A stretch of DNA of 64,000 nt. Origin: Rhizobium sp. P32RR-XVIII (GTDB lineage Bacteria; Pseudomonadota; Alphaproteobacteria; Rhizobiales; Rhizobiaceae). The position numbers were made by a program, and so were the translations under genes. This document shows, piece after piece, positions 44,372-53,498 of this stretch. Within the stretch, counting starts at the first letter, position 1; every line of letters begins with the position of its first letter. The notes below the pieces were generated by a model. It ran no database searches. It worked only from the letters and a program-made list of their open reading frames with translations, and was not told the origin of the DNA. Location of the stretch: the NCBI RefSeq assembly GCF_012641395.1, contig NZ_JABAIH010000001.1:682001-746000 (forward strand), read 5' to 3'.

Positions 44372-45982
44372 ATGGACTTGCGCGGCGCGTGGAAAACGAA
44401 CGTGGAAGACCCCGAAGGCGGCGCAAAGCCGCAATTTGACGGGGCGTCGGCGGCAGCGCGAAGGGATGGTAAGAAGTCCCGGCGCCGCAAGGGCAAACGA
44501 GGCGGCCAATCCCGCAACGTGGCTCATGCTGCTTGGCAGGCTCCTTCTGGCACATCCGGAGAGGCTGCGCGCCCCATGGAAGCTGCGGCCGAAAATCCGG
44601 CCCGCAAGCGCAAACGCCGTCGCCGTGGCAACGGCGGGCAGCAGCATGGCGGGGCTTCCGCAACGATCCAGCAGCGTGAGAAACCGGCTTCGGCCGATCT
44701 GGCGGCGCATTCGGGCGAAGAGGCTTCGTCCAGCCGGCGCAACCGGCGCAAGCATCGCGGAAAGCGCGGCATTCAAGGACGCCCGCTGGCGCCCGGCAAG
44801 GCTGTCGGTCAGCCGGCGATCGTTCCACAGCCAACCGCCGCCAGAGCTGCCGGCATAGCCCCGGTTCCAGGCATCGCGCGCGCCAATGGGAGTGCCGAGG
44901 CCCAGGCCGGCGACGCCTACAGACGCGCCAGCCAGCTTCCGGCCCGCGGAAATCGCGCGTCGGATAACCCGTGGCCGGACGAGCTCTATGCCGCGCTCGA
45001 TCTCGGCACCAATAATTGCCGTCTGCTGATTGCGCAGCCGACCCGGCCAGGACAATTCCGCGTCGTCGACGCCTTTTCGCGGATCGTCCGCCTCGGCGAG
45101 GGGCTTGCCGCAAGCGGCCGCCTCTCGGACGAGGCGATGGAGCGCGCCATTGATGCGCTGCGCGTTTGCGCCGGGAAGCTCAAGAACCGCGAAATCCGCC
45201 GCATGCGTCTGATCGCCACCGAAGCCTGCCGCCAGGCCGCAAACGGCGAGGCGTTCCTCGAGCGCGTGGTTGCCGAAACCGGGCTCGAACTCGAGATCAT
45301 CGACCGCGAAACGGAAGCGCGCCTTGCCGTATCCGGCTGCTCGTCGCTTGTCGGACGCGAAGCGCGCTCGGTCGTGCTTTTCGATATCGGCGGCGGCTCG
45401 TCGGAAATCGCCGTGATCCGCATTGGCGAGAATCGCTTCAGCCGCCTTGCCAACCACATCACCCACTGGACCTCGCTGCCGGTCGGAGTCGTTACGCTTT
45501 CCGAACGGCATGGCGGACAGCATGTGACCCCCGAAAGCTTCGAGGGCATGGTGTCGGAAGTGGCAGACATGCTTGCAAGCTTCAGTTGCCCGGAAATCGA
45601 AATCGCACAATCCGGCGATTTTCACCTGATCGGCACGTCGGGCACGGTAACGACGCTCGCCGGCGTCCACCTCGACCTGCCTCGCTACGACCGCCGCAAG
45701 GTGGATGGCATTTGGCTCTCGGATGACGAGGTTTCGGCCATGCAGGCGAAACTCCTCTCCTGGGACTTTGCAAGCCGCGCCGCTAACCCCTGCATCGGGC
45801 CTGATCGCGCCGATCTGGTGCTGGCCGGCTGCGCCATCTTGGAGGCGATCCGCCGCCGCTGGCCGAGCCCGCGCATGCGCGTTGCCGATCGCGGCTTGAG
45901 GGAAGGCCTGCTGACCGACATGATGGCGGACGACGGAGTCTGGCGGCGTCATCGAAACCGCCGCGGCCAGCGCGCAAGGTAG
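44372..45982 (+). CDS. Ppx/GppA-family phosphatase with long basic N-terminal extension
   Basis: A 536-residue protein. The exopolyphosphatase/pppGpp phosphatase core starts near 205 (YAALDLGTNNCRLLIAQPT) and includes the second phosphate-binding loop (VVLFDIGGGSSEIAVIR, about 335) and IGTSGTVTTLAG. The first 200 residues are a low-complexity tail dominated by Lys, Arg, Gly, Ala and Ser (SRRRKGKRGGQ, RKRKRRRRGNGG, RRNRRKHRGKRG), suggestive of RNA or polyphosphate binding. The ribosome site at 44372 is weak; an internal ATG at 44576 would halve the extension. It hydrolyses polyphosphate or pppGpp. rlmE follows after six bases in the same operon. Confidence 0.88.
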   Translation: MDLRGAWKTNVEDPEGGAKPQFDGASAAARRDGKKSRRRKGKRGGQSRNVAHAAWQAPSGTSGEAARPMEAAAENPARKRKRRRRGNGGQQHGGASATIQQREKPASADLAAHSGEEASSSRRNRRKHRGKRGIQGRPLAPGKAVGQPAIVPQPTAARAAGIAPVPGIARANGSAEAQAGDAYRRASQLPARGNRASDNPWPDELYAALDLGTNNCRLLIAQPTRPGQFRVVDAFSRIVRLGEGLAASGRLSDEAMERAIDALRVCAGKLKNREIRRMRLIATEACRQAANGEAFLERVVAETGLELEIIDRETEARLAVSGCSSLVGREARSVVLFDIGGGSSEIAVIRIGENRFSRLANHITHWTSLPVGVVTLSERHGGQHVTPESFEGMVSEVADMLASFSCPEIEIAQSGDFHLIGTSGTVTTLAGVHLDLPRYDRRKVDGIWLSDDEVSAMQAKLLSWDFASRAANPCIGPDRADLVLAGCAILEAIRRRWPSPRMRVADRGLREGLLTDMMADDGVWRRHRNRRGQRAR

Positions 45983-45988
45983 GGAAGA

Positions 45989-46708
45989 ATGACTAAGGCA
46001 CCGATCGCCGGCAACCGCACCGGCCGCAAGCTAGGCCAGCGCGTCAAGAACAAGAAGATGAAGGCGTCATCGCGCCAGTGGCTGCAGCGCCATATCAACG
46101 ATCCCTATGTGCAGCGCGCGCAGCTCGAGGGTTATCGCGCCCGCGCGGCTTTCAAGCTGCTGGAGATCGACGAGAAGTACAATATTCTGAAGGGTGCCCG
46201 CCGCATCATCGATCTTGGTGCTGCTCCGGGCAGCTGGTCGCAGATTGCCGCGAAAGTGACGGGATCGACGGACGAGGACATCCGCGTCGCGGCGATCGAC
46301 TTCCTGGAGATGACCCAGCTTCCGGGCGTCAAGGTATTGCAGCTCGATTTCCTGGATCCTGAAGCACCCGCCAAGCTCATGGAGGCCGTCGGAGGCACGC
46401 CGGACCTGGTGATTTCAGACATGGCGGCGCCCACGACGGGTCATCACCGCACCGATCATTTGCGGACGATGCATCTCTGCGAGGTCGCCGCGCATTTCGC
46501 CGTCGAGGTTCTGGGCGAGGGTGGCCATTTTCTTGCAAAGACCTTTCAGGGCGGCACCGAGCGCGAATTGCTCAACATGCTGAAGCAGCATTTTCGCCAG
46601 GTCGTGCACGTGAAGCCCGCCTCATCACGCGCGGAATCGGTCGAAATGTTCCTGCTGGCGAAGGGGTTCAAGGGCCGCAAGCCGGACGCTGATGCCATGG
46701 AAGCTTGA
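45989..46708 (+). CDS. rlmE: 23S rRNA (uridine-2'-O)-methyltransferase
   Basis: FtsJ-family enzyme that methylates U2552 of 23S rRNA on the 50S subunit. The 239 residues include a basic N-terminal tail, substrate-binding [15 protein letters not shown], the SAM site [36 protein letters not shown] and the last catalytic element [13 protein letters not shown] (K-D-K-E tetrad complete). AGGGAAG lies before the ATG. Six bases after the phosphatase gene, which has its own basic tail; a shared link to rRNA or stringent control is plausible but inferred. Confidence 0.94.
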   Translation: MTKAPIAGNRTGRKLGQRVKNKKMKASSRQWLQRHINDPYVQRAQLEGYRARAAFKLLEIDEKYNILKGARRIIDLGAAPGSWSQIAAKVTGSTDEDIRVAAIDFLEMTQLPGVKVLQLDFLDPEAPAKLMEAVGGTPDLVISDMAAPTTGHHRTDHLRTMHLCEVAAHFAVEVLGEGGHFLAKTFQGGTERELLNMLKQHFRQVVHVKPASSRAESVEMFLLAKGFKGRKPDADAMEA

Positions 46709-46752
46709 TCTTTCCGGTCATCTGGGGCGATTATGACGGTCCCAGGACCGGA

Positions 46753-47147
46753 ATGCCATTGACCATGCTTCTCTATGTGACCCTCGGAACAAATGACATC
46801 GAGCAGGCGCGGCGCTTCTATGATGCCGTCCTGCCGGTGCTCGGCTATCGCTGCAGCGCCTGTCGAACGAGGAAATCGGCTACTCCGCGGATAGGGATAC
46901 GCGCTGCCGCCTATGGGTGGTCACGCCCTTCAACCGCCGGCGGGCGTCGAATGGCAACGGTACGATGGTGGCACTCTCAGCCGAAAGCCGGGCTGATGTC
47001 GATGCCTTCCATGCGGCGGCAATGGCAGCTGGAGGCGCCGACGAGGGCAAACCAGGCCTGCGGCCGTTCCACGCGAGTTTCTACGCCGCCTATATTCGCG
47101 ATCTCGACGGCAACAAGCTCAGCGCCGTTTGCGAAAAGCCGGAATAG
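46753..47147 (+). pseudogene. VOC (glyoxalase-like) family gene with a single frameshift
   Basis: The frame starting near 46753/46765 reads LLYVTLGTNDIEQARRFYDA, then VLPVLGYR, and loses homology after 46850. The family sequence resumes at once in another frame (LQRLSNEEIGYSADRDTR, leading to FNRRRASNGNGTMVALSAES) and runs to a stop at 47147 with YAAYIRDLDGNKLSAVCEK. Adding one C at the CGC/CTG junction around 46849-46852 restores a complete protein of about 128 residues. Either a recent one-base deletion or a sequencing error. The rest of the gene is undamaged, so any inactivation is recent. Confidence 0.85.
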
Positions 47148-47152
47148 GAAGG

Positions 47153-48577
47153 CTATTTGACTGCCTGCTCCTCGGCCTCGATGACCTCCGGATCGATCCG
47201 CTTGGCGCGGTGTCCTGAAACGATGGCGCCGGCGTTCTTGTCCATGCGGACGAAGGGGATCATCGCCAACACCGTCAATCCGGCAATGACGTAGAAAGCC
47301 AGGTGGAAGTCGGCGACCTGCAGTGCTTCGCCCCGGAGATAGATCGACGTCTCGAGGATGGTTGCCGCGACGGCGACGCCGAGCGCAAGGCTGACCTGCT
47401 GCATCACCGAGCTCAACGATGTGGCCTGGCTTGCTTCCTTGTCGTCTATTTCCGCGAAGGCAAGCGCATTCACGCCAGTGAACATGAACGAGCGGGAGAA
47501 CCCGCCGATCAGCAGCACGCCGATGATAACGAGGTGTGACGTCTCCGGCGTGAAGAGGCCGGTGATGATGGTCACGACAGTCGTCACCACGCCCGCGCCG
47601 AGCAGTGTCGATCGAAAGCCGATGGCTCTGTATACGCGCCGCGCCATGAATTTCGTCGTTATTGCACCGATCGCGCCCGAGAAGGTGATGAGGCCGGACT
47701 GAAAGGGCGTGAGTCCGAAGCCGAGCTGCAGCATCAGCGGCGTCAGGAAGGGCATGGCACCCACGCAGATGCGGAAAAGCATGCCGCCGCCTGTCGAGGC
47801 GCGGAAGGTCGGATTCTTGAAGAGGTCGAGATTGAGGATGGGTGTCGGATAGCGTCTGGCGTGGCGCACGTAGAGCAGGCCGCAGATCAGGCCGACCACT
47901 GTCGCTGAAATGCCGATGACCGGCGGCAAAGCGGGAAGGCTGACGACCGACAGGCCGAAGACGATGCCGGCCGCAGCAAGGGCTGTCAGCACGAAGCCGA
48001 TAATATCGAGCTTCGGCGGAGCGGTTGCTTCAACCTCCGGCAGAAAGATCGTCGCGAGCCACACACCGATCACGCCGACCGGTACGTTGATGAGGAAAAT
48101 CCAATGCCAGCTGAAATAGGTGGTGATGAAGCCGCCGAGCGGCGGCCCGGCAAGTGGTCCGACCAGGGCCGGGATCGTCAGCAATGCCATTGCCGACACC
48201 AGATCGCTCTTCTGTGTCGTGCGCACCATCACCAACCGGGCGACCGGCGTCATCATCGCGCCGCCCATGCCCTGCAGGAAGCGGGCGAAGACGAACTCGA
48301 TGAGGCTGGAGGAGAAGGCGCAGAAGAGCGAACCAACGACGAAGACGCAGATTGCCAGCCGGAAGATGCGCTTGGCGCCGAACCGGTCCGCCATCCAGCC
48401 GCTGACCGGAATGAAGACCGCAAGCGACACCATGTAGGAGGTCAGCGCCAGCTTCAGCGTGATCGGCCCGACATGCAGGTCGTTGGCAATCGCCGGCAGA
48501 GCGGTCGCGATCACGGTGGAGTCCATCTGCTCCATAAAGAGCGCGACGGCCAGAATCAGCGGAACGATGCGGTTCAT
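47153..48577 (-). CDS. MFS multidrug efflux transporter (DHA2/EmrB-type)
   Basis: A 474-residue proton-driven exporter with about 14 hydrophobic segments. The first has the DHA2 pattern (ALFMEQMDSTVIATALPAIA), then the loop motif GWMADRFGAKRIFRLAI and the antiporter motif C region (PALVGPLAGPPLGGFITTYF). It diverges from an exported MBL hydrolase across a gap holding two CGTG/CACG palindromes. The substrate cannot be inferred. Confidence 0.9.
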   Translation of the reverse strand: MNRIVPLILAVALFMEQMDSTVIATALPAIANDLHVGPITLKLALTSYMVSLAVFIPVSGWMADRFGAKRIFRLAICVFVVGSLFCAFSSSLIEFVFARFLQGMGGAMMTPVARLVMVRTTQKSDLVSAMALLTIPALVGPLAGPPLGGFITTYFSWHWIFLINVPVGVIGVWLATIFLPEVEATAPPKLDIIGFVLTALAAAGIVFGLSVVSLPALPPVIGISATVVGLICGLLYVRHARRYPTPILNLDLFKNPTFRASTGGGMLFRICVGAMPFLTPLMLQLGFGLTPFQSGLITFSGAIGAITTKFMARRVYRAIGFRSTLLGAGVVTTVVTIITGLFTPETSHLVIIGVLLIGGFSRSFMFTGVNALAFAEIDDKEASQATSLSSVMQQVSLALGVAVAATILETSIYLRGEALQVADFHLAFYVIAGLTVLAMIPFVRMDKNAGAIVSGHRAKRIDPEVIEAEEQAVK

Positions 48578-48821
48578 AGGCGAAAGCCCTGGTGGATCTT
48601 GGAGGAGGCTTGGGAGGTCCCCTGCTCTGTAGTCTCCCCTGCGGTCGCTGCCAACCCCTGAAGTTGTCGTGTTTACACGTTTTTATCACGTATGCGTGAG
48701 ACGGCTTGCGCGACAACCGCTCCTTTCAAAATTCGCATATGTTCACCCGGCCGGACGGTGTCTCCGGCGAACGAGCCAAAGGCGTCAGCGCGGCGACGCA
48801 CCGCGCTATTGGAGGATGGAT

Positions 48822-49814
48822 ATGGCAGCTTCATTGGGGATGAAGCGGCGCACGCTAATCGTGGCAGGCATTGGCCTGCTTGCGGCGCCTGCTATTTTAA
48901 GAGCAACGGCTTCAACAGCCGCAAGCAGAGAGACAAGTAATATGAGTGCAATGATGCTGCCCGAGATCAACCAGTTCAAGCTCGGCTCTTTCAAGATTAC
49001 CGCGATCAGGGACGGCGGCAACGTCCTGGACAAGCCTTTCGAAACTTTTGGTACCAATCAGGATCCGGAGACGGTCAAGAAGCTGCTTACCGACAATTTC
49101 CTGCCGACCGAGAAATTCGTGAACAGTTATTCGCCGGCACTGATCGATACCGGCTCCGACGTCATCCTGGTCGATACCGGTTTCGGCGCCGCCGGACGCG
49201 AGCGAGGCCTCGGCAAACTCCAGGATGGACTGAAGGCTGCCGGTTATGCGGCAGATGACGTCACCGTCGTCGCACTCACCCACCTGCATGGCGATCATAT
49301 CGGTGGTTTGATGGAAAACGGCGCTCCTGCCTTCAAGAATGCGCGCTACGTGGCGGGCCAGGCGGAATATGACTTCTGGTCCAGCAAGGCCCGCGAAGGC
49401 ACGCCGGCCGAAGGCGGCCACAAGGCAGTGCTCGCCAATGTCGTGCCTCTGGCCGACAAGACGACGTTCATCAAGGATGGAGATCCAGTCGCCAGCGGCA
49501 TCACGGCGGTGCTGGCGCCGGGCCACACACCCGGCCACATGGTTTTCCATGCCGAATCGGACGGTAAGCGGATCGTCCTCACCGGCGACACTGCGAACCA
49601 CTATATCCTGTCGCTGCTGCATCCCGAATGGGAGGTGCGCTTCGATATGGACAAGGCGCAGGCTGCCGCCTCGCGCAAGAAGGTCTTCGACATGATCGCG
49701 ACCGACAAGATCGCTTTCCTCGGCTACCACATGCCCTTCCCGGCGGTGGGCTTTGCGGAGAAGGAAGGGACGGGCTATCGGTTCGTGCCGAAGACCTATC
49801 AGTTCGACATCTGA
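48822..49814 (+). CDS. Exported MBL-fold metallo-hydrolase
   Basis: A 330-residue metallo-beta-lactamase-fold protein with the zinc motif HLHGDH at 154-159, then later APGHTPGHMVFH and LTGDTANHY. The N-terminus has KRRTLIVAGIGLLAAPAIL at about 8-26, a twin-arginine-like export signal, so it is probably periplasmic. The start at 48822 is chosen since GGAGG lies six bases upstream; ATG 48816 and 48840 are alternatives. Similar proteins include lactonases and AttM-like or alkylsulfatase relatives; the substrate is unknown. A terminator follows. Confidence 0.85.
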   Translation: MAASLGMKRRTLIVAGIGLLAAPAILRATASTAASRETSNMSAMMLPEINQFKLGSFKITAIRDGGNVLDKPFETFGTNQDPETVKKLLTDNFLPTEKFVNSYSPALIDTGSDVILVDTGFGAAGRERGLGKLQDGLKAAGYAADDVTVVALTHLHGDHIGGLMENGAPAFKNARYVAGQAEYDFWSSKAREGTPAEGGHKAVLANVVPLADKTTFIKDGDPVASGITAVLAPGHTPGHMVFHAESDGKRIVLTGDTANHYILSLLHPEWEVRFDMDKAQAAASRKKVFDMIATDKIAFLGYHMPFPAVGFAEKEGTGYRFVPKTYQFDI

Positions 49815-49840
49815 GCCTGGCGCGCATAGCAGCCATCACG

Positions 49841-49865
49841 CGCCCGGCCGGCAAGCCGGGCGTTT
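49841..49865 (+). terminator. Rho-independent terminator of the MBL gene
   Basis: CGCCCGGC pairs with GCCGGGCG over the loop CGGCAA, followed by TTTT. Confidence 0.8.
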
Positions 49866-49993
49866 TGCTATTCACTTCCTGTCATAGACGTGTTACCAGC
49901 CCTCGCCAACTTCCAAAGCAATCCTTGCATACCGCCGGGGCGGACGATTCGTTCCGAGAGGGTTTGCATTTTCTTACCTGAAGGAAATTGGCC

Positions 49994-51478
49994 ATGGCTC
50001 GCATCATTGAAACGCCAACCGGATTGGACGCACTCACGTTCGACGACGTGCTCCTGCAGCCCGGTCATTCCGAGGTTCTGCCCGGTCAGACGAGTGTCGC
50101 CACGCGCATCGCGACCGACTTCGAACTGAACATCCCGATCATCTCCGCAGCCATGGATACCGTGACCGAAGGCCGTCTGGCGATCGCCATGGCGCAGGCA
50201 GGTGGCCTTGGCGTCATCCACAAGAACTTCACCCCCGTCGAGCAGGCGGAGCAGGTTCGTCAGGTCAAGAAGTTCGAAAGCGGCATGGTCGTCAATCCGG
50301 TGACGATAGGTCCGGAGGCAACGCTCGCCGACGCCCTGGCGCTGATGAAGATGCACGGCATCTCCGGCATCCCGGTCGTCGAGAAGTCCGGCCGCCTCGT
50401 CGGCATCCTCACCAACCGCGACGTCCGCTTCGCCTCCGATCCTACACAGAAGATCTACGAGTTGATGACCCGCGAAAACCTCGTGACGGTCAAGGAGAGT
50501 GTCGATCAGCAGGAAGCCAAGCGCCTGCTGCATGCACACCGCATCGAGAAACTGCTGGTCGTCGATGGCGAGGGCCGCTGCGTCGGTTTGATCACCGTCA
50601 AGGATATCGAGAAGGCGCAGCTCAATCCGAACGCCTCCAAGGACGCGCAGGGCCGCCTGCGGGCTGCCGCCGCTGTCGGCGTCGGTGACGATGGCTTCGA
50701 GCGCGCCGAACGGCTGATCGACGCAGGCGTCGACCTGCTCGTCGTTGACACCGCTCACGGTCATTCGGCTCGCGTTCTGGAAGCCGTCGCCCGCGTCAAG
50801 AAGCTCTCCAATTCCGTTCGCATCATGGCCGGCAACGTCGCAACGGCTGAAGGCACCAAGGCGCTGATCGATTCCGGTGCGGATGCCGTCAAGGTCGGTA
50901 TCGGCCCGGGTTCCATCTGCACGACGCGCGTCGTTGCCGGGGTCGGCGTTCCGCAGCTCGCCGCGATCATGTCCGCCGTCGAAGCGGCGAAGGCACAGGA
51001 TATTCCGGTCATCGCTGACGGCGGCATAAAGTTTTCGGGTGACGTCGCAAAGGCAATAGCGTCGGGCGCTTCCGCCGTCATGGTCGGCTCGCTCCTTGCC
51101 GGTACCGATGAGAGCCCGGGCGAAGTCTATCTCTACCAGGGCCGCTCGTTCAAAGCCTATCGCGGCATGGGCTCCGTCGGCGCCATGGCACGCGGCTCCG
51201 CAGACCGCTACTTCCAGGCGGAAGTCCGTGACACGCTGAAGCTTGTGCCGGAAGGCATCGAGGGCCAGGTGCCGTACAAGGGGCCGGTCTCTGGCGTCCT
51301 GCACCAGCTCGCGGGCGGCCTGAAAGCGGCTATGGGCTACGTCGGCGGCAAGGACATCAAGGAATTCCAGGAGCGTGCCACCTTCGTGCGCATCTCCGGC
51401 GCCGGCCTTCGCGAAAGCCACCCGCATGACGTGACGATCACGCGCGAAAGCCCGAACTACCCGGGCGTCGGCGTCTGA
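49994..51478 (+). CDS. guaB: IMP dehydrogenase
   Basis: Oxidises IMP to XMP with NAD, the committed step to guanine nucleotides. The 494 residues are the usual length. Visible: N-terminal [17 protein letters not shown], paired CBS domains at about 95-210, the NAD-site VVDTAHGHS, the active-site loop [11 protein letters not shown] with Cys309, and the flap [17 protein letters not shown]. The ATG at 49994 has AAGGAA eight bases upstream; a TTG six bases earlier is unlikely. A membrane-protein gene begins two bases after the stop. Confidence 0.96.
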   Translation: MARIIETPTGLDALTFDDVLLQPGHSEVLPGQTSVATRIATDFELNIPIISAAMDTVTEGRLAIAMAQAGGLGVIHKNFTPVEQAEQVRQVKKFESGMVVNPVTIGPEATLADALALMKMHGISGIPVVEKSGRLVGILTNRDVRFASDPTQKIYELMTRENLVTVKESVDQQEAKRLLHAHRIEKLLVVDGEGRCVGLITVKDIEKAQLNPNASKDAQGRLRAAAAVGVGDDGFERAERLIDAGVDLLVVDTAHGHSARVLEAVARVKKLSNSVRIMAGNVATAEGTKALIDSGADAVKVGIGPGSICTTRVVAGVGVPQLAAIMSAVEAAKAQDIPVIADGGIKFSGDVAKAIASGASAVMVGSLLAGTDESPGEVYLYQGRSFKAYRGMGSVGAMARGSADRYFQAEVRDTLKLVPEGIEGQVPYKGPVSGVLHQLAGGLKAAMGYVGGKDIKEFQERATFVRISGAGLRESHPHDVTITRESPNYPGVGV

Positions 51479-51480
51479 TC

Positions 51481-52041
51481 ATGCTGACGGGCAGCCGGAT
51501 ACCATCTTGGGTTATCGGGCTGCTTGCCATTCTTTCTGCCGCCGCTCTGGCCTGGACGGCCTTCGGCTACGCCCTGCCGTTCCAGCAGGAAACCGGGCGG
51601 CCAATGCTCGACACCTATTTCTCCGGCTACGACTATCCTGCGGTCGTGGCCATGCAGAAGCTGTTGAGCGAGAACGATGTCGCCCGCGGGCTGCTGTTTA
51701 GCATGTATCGCGGCCCGGAGCTCGTGCTGCCGGCGCTGGTGACCATGCTACTTTGGGCGATTCTCCTGAAGCTTCAGCCGGACCGCAGCTATTCCGGCAA
51801 GCCGATGCATCCCGTTTTGAGCAAGGCAATTTATGCTCTACCGCTCATCTACGGCATTGCGGACTATGCCGAGAATATCTCCAGTCTCATTGCTTTCGGC
51901 GATAGCGGGTCCGCAGCATCTGCCGCCGCGTTGCTGCCCTGGATGACCAAGTTGAAATTCGCAGCGCTCGCCGTCTCGGCAATCATCATCTTTCGTTCTT
52001 TACTCATACGGCCCGGTCCGGGCAGCGACGATCCACAATAG
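51481..52041 (+). CDS. Conserved membrane protein downstream of guaB
   Basis: A 186-residue protein with about four transmembrane helices: 10-31 (VIGLLAILSAAALAWTAFGY), about 80-96, about 117-137 (KAIYALPLIYGIADYAENI), and about 152-172. The loop DTYFSGYDYPAVVAMQKLL is conserved-looking. Starts two bases after guaB, so it is transcribed and probably translated with it. No family recognised. Confidence 0.75.
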   Translation: MLTGSRIPSWVIGLLAILSAAALAWTAFGYALPFQQETGRPMLDTYFSGYDYPAVVAMQKLLSENDVARGLLFSMYRGPELVLPALVTMLLWAILLKLQPDRSYSGKPMHPVLSKAIYALPLIYGIADYAENISSLIAFGDSGSAASAAALLPWMTKLKFAALAVSAIIIFRSLLIRPGPGSDDPQ

Positions 52042-52107
52042 GCTGGAAAGTGCCCGTATTTTCCTCTACTGCTTTGAAAATATGAGAGAAGTTGTGAGGG
52101 AAACCAT

Positions 52108-52530
52108 ATGACCGGCTATGAAATGTTCTGGCCAATTATTGCCCATGTCGGCCTGGTCTATGTCCTCTATATGCTGCTCAGCCTCCGCCGCCGGCAGATG
52201 GTGCAGGCGGGCAAGGCCAAGACATCAGACTACCGCGAAAACCGCGGCGAACCATCGGAGAGCCTTGTCGTCAGGAACAGCATCGCCAATCAGTTCGAGC
52301 TGCCGGTTCTCTTTTATGTCTGCTGCGTCCTGCTTTACATCACGGAAGCCGACAACTTGCTCGCCGTCGTCCTTGCCTGGATTTTCGTCGCGCTTCGCTA
52401 TCTGCATGCATTCATCCATGTCACGACCAACAACATGCGATACCGAAGCCCGCTCTTTGCCGCGGGTTACGTGGTGCTTGCCGCCATGTGGGTGTGGCTC
52501 GCAGTCTGGATGATTTTTCCAAACGGCTGA
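52108..52530 (+). CDS. MAPEG-family membrane protein
   Basis: A 140-residue four-helix membrane protein. Features of the MAPEG fold (eicosanoid and glutathione metabolism family): an N-terminal helix (PIIAHVGLVYVLYMLLSLR), the loop with EPSESLVVRNSIANQFELPV (Asn/Gln-Glu substrate region), and the third/fourth helices with FVALRYLHAFIHVTTNNMRY. AGGGAAA is seven bases upstream. Bacterial members have unknown substrates. An inverted repeat TATTTTC-N12-GAAAATA (52057-52082) lies just before it. Confidence 0.85.
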   Translation: MTGYEMFWPIIAHVGLVYVLYMLLSLRRRQMVQAGKAKTSDYRENRGEPSESLVVRNSIANQFELPVLFYVCCVLLYITEADNLLAVVLAWIFVALRYLHAFIHVTTNNMRYRSPLFAAGYVVLAAMWVWLAVWMIFPNG

Positions 52531-52622
52531 TGGATCATCGCGCCGGTAACGCGGTTTTGTTCCTGCGTTACCGGGCCATGGCTTATCTTGCCTTCCATAA
52601 TCAGGGGAAAGAGGAGGTTCAC

Positions 52623-53498
52623 ATGGATAAACCGCAAATCACGCAGGCCATGATCGATGCGTATGATGAATACACGCATCTGACGCTCGACCGCCGCAGT
52701 TTCATGGACAAGCTGACGAAGCTTGCAGGCTCGGCGAGTGCCGCGGCCCTCATCGCCCCGATGCTCGCCGCAAACAAGGCGAGCGCGGAAATGATTGCCG
52801 CCAACGACGACCGGCTAAAGGCGCAGGATGTTACCTATCCCGGCAGCAGTGGCGAGATGAAAGGCTATCTTGTCGAGCCCAAGGATGCCTCGAGCAAGCT
52901 CGGCGCGGTGGTCGTGATCCACGAAAATCGTGGCCTCAACCCGCATATTCGGGATGTCGCGCGCCGCATGGCGCTCGAAGGCTTCATCGCGCTTGCGCCG
53001 GATTTCCTGTCGCCGCAGGGCGGTACGCCGGAGAACGAGGATCAGGCACGCGATATGTTTGGCAAGCTTGATGCGGCGACGACCGTCGCGAATGCCGAGG
53101 CGAGCGTCAAATATCTGAAGACGCTGCCGCTCTCAAACGGCAATGTCGGCGCCATTGGCTTTTGCTGGGGCGGTGGCCTCGTGAACAATCTTGCGACGAA
53201 ATCGCCGGAGCTGAAGGCCGCCGTTGCCTATTATGGCGCGCAACCCAAGGCGGAAGAGGTGCCGAACATCAAGGCGGCGCTGATGCTGCACTATGCCGGT
53301 CTCGACGAGCGCATCAACGCCGGCATCGACGCCTACAAGAAGGCGCTGCAGGATAACGGCAAGGACGTCCAGGTCTTCGTCTATGACGGCGTCAACCATG
53401 CCTTCAACAACGACACGTCTGCGGCACGCTACGACAAGAAAGCGGCGGACCTCGCCTGGAGCCGCACCGTCGAGTTCCTGAAGAAGAACCTGGGCTGA
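52623..53498 (+). CDS. Dienelactone hydrolase family protein with twin-arginine-like signal
   Basis: A 291-residue alpha/beta hydrolase. The triad is Cys181 (GFCWGGG), Asp228 (YAGLDERI) and His259 (GVNHAF), with VIHENRGLNPH as the oxyanion segment. The N-terminus carries DRRSFMDKLTKLAGSASAA (about 23-41), a Tat-type signal after an unusually long lead of 22 residues. GAGGAGG seven bases before the ATG at 52623 fixes the start. Probably exported folded; the natural ester or lactone is unknown. Stops exactly one base before the convergent oxyR gene. Confidence 0.88.
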   Translation: MDKPQITQAMIDAYDEYTHLTLDRRSFMDKLTKLAGSASAAALIAPMLAANKASAEMIAANDDRLKAQDVTYPGSSGEMKGYLVEPKDASSKLGAVVVIHENRGLNPHIRDVARRMALEGFIALAPDFLSPQGGTPENEDQARDMFGKLDAATTVANAEASVKYLKTLPLSNGNVGAIGFCWGGGLVNNLATKSPELKAAVAYYGAQPKAEEVPNIKAALMLHYAGLDERINAGIDAYKKALQDNGKDVQVFVYDGVNHAFNNDTSAARYDKKAADLAWSRTVEFLKKNLG

